NCBI GenBank assembly: GCA_037178855.1 | Contig: JASJZC010000001.1 | Location: forward strand, 7,626,001 to 7,690,000 | From: Oscheius sp. JU75 | Taxonomy: Eukaryota; Nematoda; Chromadorea; Rhabditida; Rhabditidae | Direction of reading: 5' to 3' | Length of the DNA: 64,000 bases | Shown here: piece by piece, positions 32,720 to 43,844 of the stretch | How the letters are laid out: every line of letters starts with the position of its first letter | Numbering within the stretch: position 1 is the stretch's first letter | Position numbers and translations under genes: made by a program | The notes under the pieces: generated by a model | Databases searched by the model: none | What the model saw: only the letters and a program-made list of their open reading frames with translations | Told to the model about the DNA's origin: nothing

Positions 32720-35700
32720 GTAGTTCTGTTTAGGTACTCACTCTTTCTTTAATCTTTAATATGTATGGTATCAATATGGTTAGCCTTCTGATTGGTCAAT
32801 GAGACTTTCAGCAGATCATCTGAGGGCACTCGAAACAGGGAGTGACTTCAGATAGGTTGAGTTGTCAAACTGTTTGTTCTAATCTCTGCTCGCGACTGTA
32901 GTTTGAAGGAGAGTATAGATACAGTCCATAGTTCAGACCCTTTTATTTATCCTGCTGGCTCAACCGTCTTGTTCCTTGCATGCCCCTTGTCTTTAGACCA
33001 GTTTCATGCATACCAAGAGATCAGTGAGTTTTTGTCTTATCTCAAAGGCAGAATTACTAACGAGCTTAGTCTTTAACTTCCTCATAGTACAGTTGACCCT
33101 CTCCTATCAACTCATTGCAAATTCATAGTCTCTTACCTGGACCAGACGTCATCCGATCCAAAGACTAGTGAAGCTTCGTCTTCCAAACCTCCAAATTCCT
33201 TCCGGTCCAAGACCTAAAGGAGAGTCAGGGTCTCTTCAAAGTGGCCTCAAAGTCTCTAGTCCAAAGCACAAGTTTCTTGTTTGCTATGCCCCCTATAAAC
33301 TACGGTTATCAGAGGTTATCAGAACAGGTGATCTAGTGCTTCCTACTACCGTTCTCGTTCTTAGGAATCCGTGGCGCGCATGGTGCAGCAAGAAAACATC
33401 TTTTTCTTGCAATCACGCGTAAGTGTGAGAAAGATTGATAGGGAGAAATGTATCTTCTGTCTTGTACTATTCTATACACTCCCTCTTGGGTCTTGGCTAT
33501 TTAGAGTCGAAACACGAATAGGTGTCGGGATAGAGAGAGAACGGAAGGCCCGTCACGACGACATTTCCTCCACCCACCGACCAACGCGATATAAGCTACT
33601 TCCGAGCACAATAACATATGGGGGAGAAGGGGGGTTCAAATAGAAACTCTCGTTGTAAACACGACATGACAATAGACAATGAAGAGTCGGTACAGAGTTC
33701 ATTTTCTCACAGAACTTGAATTTGTTTTGGACACCTTTGGAACCTAAAGAGTCCCACCATTGGTTGACATTTTTGGAGTGTCTAACCTGGTCGGCTTACA
33801 AGCAGTGACTTTCTTGAGCGTCTCTAAAGATGTGTCAGGACGGGAAGCCTTTCGGGTAACCCTAGGAGTCACTACCGTACTCTAAAGATCTCTTCAGTTC
33901 TCTGGACTTCTCCCAATTGTGATTTCTCAAGACTTCCTATTTGACTACTTCTCCCTAAACGAGATCTCTGTTCGTAGTAGTATTCTCCAGCCGAGAACCG
34001 GCTGACAGGCATCCGTGACTTCACCCCATACACGAGGGGTCAAGTTCTGGTTTGACCTCTACCCCCTGAACCTAGTCGATGAGTATATAAACCCATTAGT
34101 TCTGTACTCTGAAGCCATGTTCTCTGTTCCTCCAGGCTGTCATAATCAGATCTAGCCCCCCACTCCTATTATTATTATGTCCTTCCTCCTTCCACTTCAA
34201 ATTCACTTCCAGACGACTGGATAGTTTCGGACCTTTACGAATAATTGCTCTTTCTGGCTATTCATTGTCGTTTTCTTCCCAAAAACAGAGATTCTTTCGA
34301 TTCCCACAGGGGACTGGAGTACTAATCGTTTCTTGTCCTCTCTAATGCGATTCTACTGGGTCGGCGATCTGTTATGCAAACCTGAAAGAGTCTCTGACTC
34401 AATTTATCGCTTGAAATAGCCCACCTACGTGGAAAACACTAGTCAAACACTTACATTACAGCAGCAAATAGTTCAGGACCCCTTTGTTTCGATGACAATC
34501 CGCCCCCTTCGACTGCACTTTTGAGGTTGAATGGGGCTTCAGGTTCTCTATGTTCTAAAAGGTGTAGCTCTTGATCCGGGCTACAAATTTGTAAAATATC
34601 GCAAATCTCAAAAGTCACGTCTTAATCCCGAAAACGGTGCGAAGTGGCGCTCTTGTGTGTTAGAGTTTGGATCTCGTCACGAAGACTGTTTTGACACTAA
34701 CAATGACGTTATAAGGTCATTTTACATTCAAGTGAGGGTGGCTCCCCCAAAAGTCCATCGAAGCATAGGTCCGGGAATTGCAAAGTCCTTTTTTCCTCGA
34801 ACCATGTCCATGTCCTGGACAAAACTGACTCTTGCAAAGATTTCTTCCTACTCACTGTGAGTGCCAAGTACGATGCTATGTTTGCGACTAGAGAACATTC
34901 ACAAAAAGTTGTTACGAGGAAAACACATAAATTTCGTTTGTGACGTATCGCCAGCTACTTGAAGAGCTCTATTGTTTGGCCTGGAACTCGAAACCTTTCC
35001 TTTTTTTTCTTCAAGGACTACCTTTTCGGTCGGTTCTCTGATCTACCGTGACATCTTACCCAGTACTATATTCAGCTGCTCCAGAAGCCAGAATTAGCCC
35101 CCACCTCTTGGAACAGGTGCAACTCCTAAAGAGTGGGACATTCAAGTGAAGCGCCGTAGTCGTTTACAAGTCGCCATTTCCCATAATAACCACCTTGACG
35201 TAGTATTACTGTAGTCCACAAGGGGGGCAATCTAAAGACAGTATAGTTCCGACGCATGAATAGAACGAGGTATCGAAGGGTTGTCTTTGAGACCGGTGGC
35301 TCTGTAGGATCGAGACTTTATGAAAGTCTAATCACAAAGGACAACACGGATTCCGGGAAGGGAGTACTGTCGTAACCGTCGAAATCCAGTAGCTTGGCAA
35401 CTTGATAAAATAAGAACACTGAGCAGGGAAGAAGGGCGAAGTTCCTTGTTCTCTTCACTCCAATAAGAACTCCATGATTCCAAGGAAAGTATCTATATGA
35501 GTCAGAAGAAACTCTGTGCAAAGATCCACTCCCTGATCAAATACTGGTTGAGCAATGAGCCTGGAATCTCTCCTATTGCACCTGCCGTCCATTTGTCTCG
35601 TGACTCATTGACCCTTTCTTATCCTGTCCATACACCTGAGATCCAAATGACCAAAAACTTCTTGTCCAATGAGTTAAGAGATTTCTAGAGGCTGGAGCAA

Positions 35701-36785
35701 TGATCAGTCTCTTTTTGTTCAAAGAATTTAAGCGTTTCCGGGTACCCATCTCTTTATGAGGTTTCTTCCAAATTATCTCCAGACGGGTCCACCCCGAGTG
35801 CACCCATACCCGCTAGATTGACTGGTAACACCTGGACACCTACTCGAGCGTCTCTCTTACATCACTCGTACAAGTTATCCCTGCCCTAACTAAGTAAGCG
35901 TTCCGCCACTTGAAGTACTCTTCCCTGGCTAAACATCTTGTAGAAGAAGTCAAATAATCTGTCTCGTGTGACGTGACCATCTACGTCACCTTCGTTTAAG
36001 GAAAGTCCGAAATAAGGAGCGATAGCTCCGCCTCCGCGTTTAATCCCGCGTGTCTTCTGTTATGGATGATCATTTCCGTTGAAAAGGGGGCGGACTGGAC
36101 TCCTCCCACTTTGGGCCCGAGAGAAAGAAACGAGTACTGCGACTCTTGTTTTAAACGAAGTCCTTCTATTGGGAGAGAACAGTCTCTCATTTGGTCTCTC
36201 TTGACTCATATGTCTGAAGAGTTCTCTCATTTTGTCTTTCTTTGATTGTTTTCGAACCCTTTGCTCCAACTCATCCCAAAGCTCTGTCCCAAATACCCTT
36301 CAGATACTGTTCACCTTTCGATATACCATCTCTTAACAGATAGAAACAGTAGGTTACCCTAGTCTGTCGGTCTCGTTGAGATCACTGTGTCAGCTGCAAG
36401 AAGATCTTATGCATCTGTTCATAGTCGCTCGACTTACCCAACAGTAAATTCCGTTTGGCTCTGCCCCTTCAGTATAGTCATACTCTTACTCTTCCAGCAG
36501 TTCTCCTTCCGAACCTAGCCTCTCGACTCACAGACCAGTCGCTTCCCATTATGATAGTCTGTTCTAACTCTAGAAAGGAAGTGACTCTATCTCTCCGCCT
36601 AACTGATCTCTCAACCTGATTATCGTTCTATTTTGCCCCCTAATCGAGTCACCGTATCTCGTTACTCTCATTCTACCCCGAGTAACCGACACTCATACAC
36701 TCATTAAGTTAATCGAGCCTTCTCTTACGATCTCTCCAACTCTTGTCACCTGCTCCTCATTTCAGGTAACCCACACGAACACACA
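32720..36785. other. Gene-poor region of about 4 kb
   Basis: No convincing exon is seen on either strand; the open frames are short and overlap antisense frames. It contains the third copy of the palindromic repeat (34550-34599). The right end is the 5' flank of the orcokinin gene. This is by far the longest gap in an otherwise packed window. Confidence 0.5.
34550..34599 (+). repeat. 51 bp palindromic dispersed repeat, copy 3 (degenerate)
   Basis: ATGTTCTAAAAGGTGTAG and the complement of CTACAAATTTGTAAAATAT form the arms. The length (50 bp), arm sequences and downstream flank (CGCAAATCTCAAAAGTCACG) match copies at 17108 and 22152. Confidence 0.6.
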
Positions 36786-37742
36786 ATGTTCTCACTACCG
36801 CTTTCGTCCATGCTGCGGTTGTTGTTGCTTATTCAGGTTGGTTTTCTTACCCCCAGATGAGAGATCTTGTTTGCGAAACTGTATGTCCTGGACATGGGTC
36901 TCTTTCGCGAGGAAATAATGCAAAAGACACCTGTTTGTACCGTTTGCGCAAACGCTCTCCGAGCAAAACAAAGTCGGACCAATGACCCGCCCGATGGCGG
37001 AAGCCCGACCCCAAAAGTCAGGTCAGTAATGAAATAAGCGGCTGTGTGACGTCGAGCGTAAAGTAGAAAAGCCAAAACAATCGGGGGACCCAATGTATTT
37101 TCGGGGTCTCCTCTCTCTAATTGAATGACCAAAGATGGCACGTTTCAGGTCGCAGTTTTGGGATACTCCTATGCGTATCCGTCCAGCCCGTCGTCCTCCT
37201 ACATAATTGTGCCTGCTGCCGAGAGTCCGATCCGGGCCAAGAGAGCTTTCGACCGCCTCGAGGGGACAGACTTCGGGTTCTGGTCCTCCTCTAAGAGATC
37301 CATGCTGAAGCGTGCTCTTGACAGGTACTCGTCTCATTACGAGCCTCCGAAAAATGCACTTCTAGGCTCGAAGGAACCGAATTCGGCTTCCGCAAGAAGA
37401 GAGCCTTCGACAGAATTGCTCGCGCCGATTTCGGATTGAAGAGAAAGCGCTCCTTCGACCGGATCTCTCCAACGTCTTTCGGTCTGAGCAAGCGGTCAGT
37501 TGACGATCAACGAGGTACGTTTCGATTCCGAGAGAGCGGGGGAACCCAGCTGGTCAGCGTGAATTAGTTGGCGCGACGCAGACGAAGATAAGCGCCTAAT
37601 TGAAAAGCGCTCTCTCATTTCCAAGTTATGAAGAGTTCTTTTTTCAGAAGACCTCGTCGATGAACTGACAGCCTCCATCATGGCCTTGAGAAAAGCCCGT
37701 GAAGCTGAAGAGCCGATGGTCATCCTCGACTCTCAGAACTAG
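36786..37742 (+). CDS. Orcokinin-like neuropeptide precursor (NLP-14/15 type)
   Basis: Four exons (36786-36836, 37149-37324, 37366-37514, 37648-37742) join with consistent phases into 156 aa. Exon 1 and the start of exon 2 encode a signal peptide (MFSLPLSSMLRLLLLIQ then VAVLGYSYA). Dibasic KR sites then release four related peptides: AFDRLEGTDFGFWSSS, ALDRLEGTEFGFR, AFDRIARADFGL and SFDRISPTSFGLS. The (A/S)(F/L)DR(L/I)xxxxFG(F/L) pattern matches invertebrate orcokinins and nematode NLP-14/NLP-15 peptides. None ends in the Gly needed for amidation, as is usual for this family. A non-repetitive acidic C-terminal propeptide follows to TAG 37740-37742, and an AATAAA lies at 37914-37919. The product is secreted from neurons; the receptor cannot be inferred. 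Confidence 0.85.
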
Positions 37743-38001
37743 ACCAACTAGGTGAAGAAGTCTCTAATCTAAGCTCAAAAGAAGATCTCATGTAAAGAAA
37801 CACCGAGTTTGCAGCTCCCATTCCACAATCGCTTGATCTGTATTTGTATATCATGTCATATCGACTAACTGTTGGGCGTATGTCCATCCTTTCTAGCGAT
37901 GTCTATTATCGCTAATAAATATTTGTTGAAATCTTATTCGGGCAAAGCAGAACGTGTGATAAGCAAGAGCAAAACTTAGGGAAAAAGGCAGGAATCATCA
38001 C

Positions 38002-38545
38002 TCAGTAGTCGTCTTCGTCAGAGTCTACGCGGTTGCGACGACGGTCGAACTGAAAATGGTATCTTTTTAGGGAGAAATCAGGATCATGCAGTTGCTAAAC
38101 TGCCTATGAATAAGCAAAATTTGAAAAAACCAACTGCTTAATCCGTAAAACTGCACATTACAATAAAATACAAACCTTTACAGTTGTGTTCTTCTCGGTT
38201 TGCTGGGAGACCCGTTCCATGAGTTGTTTAAGACCGTCATCACTCATTTTGCCAGCTATCTGTCCTCGTCTGCAAACGTGTTCCATTTGCAAGAGTAGAA
38301 TAACAACAAACATACTGTGCCATGTTGAGAATCGTAGCCTCGACCATTTTTGCCTTTTCCGGCTTGGCAGCGGCTAGATTGCTCAGTCTGACGATAGCGT
38401 CTTGGTGTAGAAACTTAACTGAAGCATCAAAGGAGAAGAATTATGAAGTTACCCGTGAAATCATCGAGTTCTTAGCATCTTCTCTCCCCTCGGCCTGTTT
38501 TTGAGCAGCGATTGCAGCTTCTTCCGATCCTTTATTTGCCTCCAT
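38002..38545 (-). CDS. PDCD5: PDCD5/TFAR19 family protein
   Basis: Four exons on the minus strand give about 113 aa. Conserved blocks are [40 protein letters not shown] and [20 protein letters not shown] with an acidic SDEDDY end, all matching PDCD5. The N-terminus is short and helical. PDCD5 is a small helical DNA-binding/chaperonin-interacting protein linked to apoptosis and TIP60 regulation in animals. The ATG at 38545 lies 2 nt after ATTTTCAG, a probable trans-splice acceptor. TGA is at 38002-38004. The gene is convergent with the orcokinin precursor. Confidence 0.93.
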
Positions 38546-38948
38546 TTCTGAAAATTTTTAGCGTAGTGGAGAAACAAAAAAAGAGCTGAAGTAAACAAGG
38601 AGGTGTGTAAAATCTAGAAGCAACAGGCCTGCTGCGTACAATTCGTCGCGGCAAAAATGGTTTTCAAAAATCTGGCTGTTCTTCTTTCCTAAGTTTTTGT
38701 CATTTTTCCTACCCCTCTGCCATGTTTTTTTCTTGCCAGATACGTTGGTCCGAAGTTATGCTGAAAAATCTATACTGTCTGACACAATCTCTTTCCAGTT
38801 TATACCAGCAAATTTCAGTAGCCCATAGACGCTCATGCTTTCTAGAACAGTCACACGCTTGCTGCCTATTTTTCGGTTTTCGACTCATTCACGGTTTACT
38901 TTCTTCTCAGCAAATAACATCGATTACAGAACAATTCCGAGTCGAGCA

Positions 38949-41578
38949 ATGACTACTGGTATTGATCGGAATTTCCATATTTTGCCGAACGATGCTCCGG
39001 TATGCCTTCTCGATGTCTCCGAGGCTTTCAAAAGTAAGTTCTTTTAGTTTTTTTCGTGTTTACACGTTATTTAGACTTGACGGACAAGGAGAAGAAGTAT
39101 GCTCATCATCTCATTCAAGCCTCCTACGACGGCGGTCTATCCATCTTCCTTCAGGTCTCGCCCGAATCTCCAGCCATCTTTGTCACGCTTTATCGCCTTT
39201 TCAAATGCGAAGATCTGTCTAAACTCAAGGGTGAGTTGCTCCCAATTGTATCAAGCTCCAAGGTTTGCAGAAAAGGCTCTAAGTGTCGGCTTCAGCGAAA
39301 ACGAATGGACCGCCTTCCTCGTCTATGTAGCCGGCTTTTACTTCGAACACGGCAATTACAAGGGATTCGGCGATTCGAAGATTGTTCCCGGGGTGAATGC
39401 TAGCAAAATAACGGTTAGTCAAGGTGATTGAGTCAGTGAATTTTCTTTCAAGGACCTTGTCAAGGCGAGTGAGGCTGCCAAAAAGTATCCTAGTTTGGTC
39501 GAGACTTGGAAGACGATCGAGAAGCGAGTGGACAGTCTTTCCAGCAAAGAACTCCAGCTAGGATTCCCGGAGATTGTAAGCGGTGCTCAATCTCTCTCCA
39601 CCATGTTCATTCAGGGTGTTACCACTTATCATAGCGAGAACATTACTCGGGAAGATGTCGAACGCGTTTCGAAGTTTCTCAAGGCTAACGCGATTGAAAC
39701 CTGGAACACACGTCTCACAAAAGATTTCCAAGTCCGGGATGGCAAGCCAGTCTACCGTATCCTATCGGCCAGTCATAATACCGGTTAACATCGCAGTCTA
39801 ACTATGTGAAGTTGTTCTTCAGGTATCGAGAAAGAGCAAGAATTCGAAGGAGCCGTCTATATTCTTCAACGCGGCGACTACTCCCCATTCATGGAGAAAG
39901 TAGTCCAGCATCTGAAAAAGGCCGTTCCCCATGTGGCTAACGAAACTCAGAAAAGTATGTTGGAGAAGTATTGTGACCACTTCACGACCGGACGCCTCGA
40001 TGACCACAAAGATGGATCTCGATACTGGATTCGCGACGTGGCACCCGCCGTCGAAAGCTACATCGGATTCATCGAGAACTACCGTGACCCAGCCGGTACC
40101 AGGAGTGAATTTGAAGGCTATTCCCTTCCCTATCATCTAACCAGTAAGGTTTAGGTTTTGTCTCCTGTGTCAACAAAGAGACCAGCAAGAAGTTTCAAAA
40201 ACTCGTGAGCAATGCCGAAAACATTCTTCCTCGTCTTCCTTGGGGAGCCGCTTACGAGAAGGACAAGTTCCTCAAGCCCGACTTCACCGCACTCGATGTC
40301 ATCGCCTTCGCTTCAACTGGAATCCCCAGCGGAATCAACATTCCTAACTGTAAGACATGTCACTTTACTTCACGTTCTCTGTTCAGACGACGAAATTCGC
40401 CAGAACGAGGGCTTCAAGAATGTGTCTCTGTGCAACGTGATTGCCGCCCAGCCCAAGCAGAAGATGAACTTTTTGAGTCAGGAGGATGAGGATCTCATGT
40501 TCAAGTACCACAAGGACAGTTTCGAGGTTCAAGTTGGACTCCATGAGCTGCTGGGACACGGATCCGGCAAACTGTTCCAGAAGAATGGCGATGGAACATT
40601 CAACTTTGATCGCAATACCAAGGATCTGATCAGCGGCAAGCCTGTTAGTAGAATTTAGTACAATTAACTTAACTGGATCAATTCAGGTTGAATCGTGGTA
40701 CGAGCCGGGAGAGACTTGGGCCAGTAAGTTTGGGCAGCTCTCATCTGCTTACGAAGAATGTAGAGCTGAAGCTGTCGGATACGTCCTCTGTTGCGACGCC
40801 GATATCCTCGAGTTGGTTTCCTTCCATATCACAACTTAGCGCCTTCTTAGAATCTTCGGCTACACTGGAGAAGAGGCGGCTAAGGTTAAATATGTCAACT
40901 GGCTGAGCGAGATTCGTGCTGGTCTTCTGGCTCTCGAGTTCTACAACACTGAGCAGAAGAAATGGGGACAGGCACACTGCTATGCCAGATGGGTTCTGAC
41001 TCGTGTATGTCTCGAGGCCGGAGAGGGATTCATCACTATTGAAGAGCTGACTGCCGAAGACGGCAAGCCAGGTGAGCAGGCTTGCTGAAATAACGGACTT
41101 GCATGGAAACTTTCAGATCTAAAGTTTGTACTCGATGAACAAAAGATTGATTCGGTCGGAAAGCCAGCCGTCATGGCTTTCTTGGCAAAACTTCAGGTAC
41201 ATTTCTTCCTCTTTTATTCAAGTATTTCACACTTTAGGCTTACAAATCTACTGGCAATTTCGAGGGAGGAAAGGCTCTCTTTGAGTCGTATGGAAACGTC
41301 GACGAGGAGGCCGTCAGATGGAGGAGCATCTGTGTAGCTCGCAGAAAGCCACGCCGTCTCTTTGTCCAGTGCAATACTGTTCAAAATGACAATGGTATGT
41401 ATTAAGGTCCTGCCCCCAACAAAAATCCTTCCTAGAAGAGGTCAAATTGGTCGACTACCCGGCCACCTTCGAGGGAATTATCCAATCCTTCGTCGAGCGC
41501 TACGATGAGAAGGCCATCGAGCAGCTGGAGACCTGCTGGAAGGAGGATCGCAAGCACTTCCCGTCTGCTTATAACTAA
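38949..41578 (+). CDS. DPP3: Dipeptidyl peptidase 3
   Basis: About 11 exons from ATG 38949 to TAA 41576-41578 encode a complete DPP3. The zinc-binding helix HELLGH and the second motif EECRAE are both present (about 40535-40560 and 40755-40770), so the M49 active site is intact. Other family blocks include FVVYVAGF-like [40 protein letters not shown] and [20 protein letters not shown]. The enzyme is a cytosolic zinc exopeptidase that removes dipeptides from short peptides such as enkephalins and angiotensins. There is no signal peptide, as expected. The WD40 gene downstream on the same strand starts 180 bp after the stop. Some exon edges are approximate. Confidence 0.93.
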
Positions 41579-41757
41579 ATACAGTTTTAGTAACATTTTA
41601 TAAAACGAGCTTTGTCAAGATATAGCATGGTGATTTGGGACGGTGTATCTTTTTATTAACCTTGATAAATTCTTTTATTTACCTCTTACCACCCCCCACG
41701 TGCGATCCTCGCTCGAATGTCGCAATTTTATCCTTTCTAACCCCCCAAAGGTGGCAG

Positions 41758-43490
41758 ATGACAGTGATGGACGGAGATCCCGTTTACGTTCCAATCGTCA
41801 AGCTAGAAAATGGTACTTTCATGTTTTCGCCTTTCAAAACCCTTTTTCCAGCCCACGAGCGTCCAATTGTCCGGATGTTCTTCTTAGCTACGAGAAATGA
41901 TTACAGCTTGGTCACAGTTGCTCACGATGGGCTGAAAGTTTGGAATATGTAAGTGTTTCATGCAATTTTTCCTTAATTTCTGCTCTAGAATTGACGACGA
42001 AGAAGGCTGCAGCTTCCAGAAAGTCATAGAAGTAGCCAAGTGGCGCTGTGGAGTGCAATACGCTGACATGAAGTCGTCTGTTCCAGGTTTTCATCTTTTT
42101 CTTCTGCTGTCACTATCAAAAATCCAGAAATTGTCGTCATTGGTCTGGATTCCATCTTGTACAGAATCTCTGAAGAAGTTCCTGGCAGCATTGAATCGCT
42201 TCGTGTCGATCCCTTCGATCTCGGCTACATGGAAGTCTGGAGCTGTGCGGTCGATGAAACAGCCCGAACCTGTCTTACGAGTCAGTCGCTTGCCTGTTGA
42301 CCAACCCTTTTTCAGCAAGTTATTCCGGCAACATCACCGAAGTAGACATCGCCGGTCTGTCTCGAGCTGAAGTCACCAGGAAAGAACCATTCCCCAATGT
42401 TAAACAAGTCTGCTGCATGGCCTATGTAGATTCTTCCTTTTTTCACAATTGATGAACGTTTAGAGCAACAACAGCAGACTATTCGCCGTGGCCAGCAACG
42501 ACGGCACCGTGACTTTGCTGGATCACGATACGCTCAAAGTCAAGGCCCCAATGGAAAGTATGTTGATCTCTCTTTCATTATGCACTCCTACGTACCGCGC
42601 TATGCACAAGCTCATCATAGCTCAATAGCTACCGTGCTGAGCTAAGAATACGAGCAATCTGTTCGATCCGCTCCGATCTTTTTCGGACTTCTAAGGGGGT
42701 GGCTAGCTTTATTGATTCCTTGTGCTCTGACTGGTACAATTTGTAAAGAAAAATGTGCTCGTTTTCAGTTCACGCTATGAAGATACGGACGATGCTGTTC
42801 ACGAGCATGGACGATCATCTGCTGACCGGTTCCGATGACAAGTCTATTCGTCTCTCACAAATGTATCTCTTCTCCTCGTCTGAATAACCCCATTTCTAGC
42901 GGCGTTGACAGGGCATCAACGCTGGTCCGACAGTTCTGCGGGCACCGGTCCGCAATCACCAGCCTGTCCATAGATCCGACTTCTGGAGATGCTAGATTCG
43001 CCTCGTGCAGCATGTACGGTGAAATCTGCATGTGAGCTTCGTTGTTTATACTTGATACTTCACGGAGTTTAGATGGGATATCAACACGCCTACACCGGTT
43101 CACAAGCTGAAACATCCACACGAGGGAATTGTAAGCAGTTCCTATCATTCCTATCAAAATGTTCGATCTCAGCTCAATTCGGTGCTTTTCTCCTATAACG
43201 GACATCACTTGTTCTCGGCCGGAGAGGACAAGAGACTCGTCTGCTACCGCGTTCCACAGGGCGGCGATCCAATCATCACGCTAGAGCAGCAGGAGGAGCC
43301 GATCGAGGCCGACGAGAGCGAGAAGGAGAATCTGTTCGGAAGGACGCCTGAAAATGGCGACGAAGGAGAAACTGGCGCTATGAACACGGACATTTATGAA
43401 GGCTCCAATCAAGGTTTGAGTCCGTTTGTCCTTTCGCAAGAGAATCACATAGAAGCCATGAACACTGAAGAAGATCTCGACGATGTGTGA
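41758..43490 (+). CDS. WD40 protein WDR61/SKI8-like
   Basis: About eight exons form a WD40 propeller. The order and spacing match WDR61 (SKI8): AHERPIVRMFFLATRNDYSL, VAHDGLKVWN, IRTMLFTSMDDHLLTGSDDK, FCGHRSAITSLSIDP, GEICMWDINTPTPVHKLKHP and GHHLFSAGEDKRLVCYRVP. In other organisms WDR61 is shared by the PAF1 transcription-elongation complex and the SKI exosome-helper complex. The protein has an extra acidic C-terminal tail of about 70 residues (EPIEADESEKENLFG...), absent from the human protein. The chosen ATG at 41758 directly follows GGTGGCAG; an upstream in-frame start (41635) would add an implausible leader. An intron at about 42560-42768 contains a degenerate tRNA-like sequence. Divergence is high, so another WD40 family is possible. 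Confidence 0.7.
42617..42683 (+). ncRNA. Degenerate tRNA-like sequence in WDR61 intron
   Basis: An A-box-like block TAGCTCAATAGCTACCG is followed about 25 bp later by a B-box match GTTCGATCC and a T run (CTTTTT). TAGCTCA also pairs perfectly with TGAGCTA 20 bp on. A proper acceptor stem and a normal anticodon arm are not evident, so this is likely a tRNA-derived relic, not a working tRNA. Confidence 0.3.
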
Positions 43491-43844
43491 TCTCATATTG
43501 ATTGTGAATTACCGTAATCCTACACTCTAAATTTTTTGCCATTCAAGAGTAGGTTGAACGTTGAACAGCCTAATTAGGCATGCTCCAGTGAAGCTGTCGC
43601 GACGAATAAGATCGATGTACTCTTTAAAGAGACTTTTCCCAGTTGGTCAGTTTTCATTGAATTAGTCTCCCGGGGAGAGAGAGATCTAATAATAACTGAA
43701 CTCTGGTCATGTGGAAGTAATAGATTTATAGGGAGGGATCTAAACAACGGGTTTCAAGTCACCTGTACAGCAGAAATCAGTCTGGATATGGCTATTTCTC
43801 TATGGTTTTGGACAGAAAAAACGAAAGGGAAACAAAAAAAGGAT
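43491..43844. other. Convergent intergenic spacer
   Basis: This is the tail-to-tail gap between the WD40 gene and the RPRF propeptide gene. No gene or repeat is seen. Confidence 0.5.

Noticed and set aside
34531-34860. A 109-codon plus-strand frame in the gene desert.
   Set aside because: It covers the palindromic repeat copy 3 and matches no family.
37125-37439. A 104-codon frame ending in ...STELLAPISD that overlaps the orcokinin gene.
   Set aside because: It reads through the 37325-37365 intron; splicing gives more orcokinin-like peptides instead.
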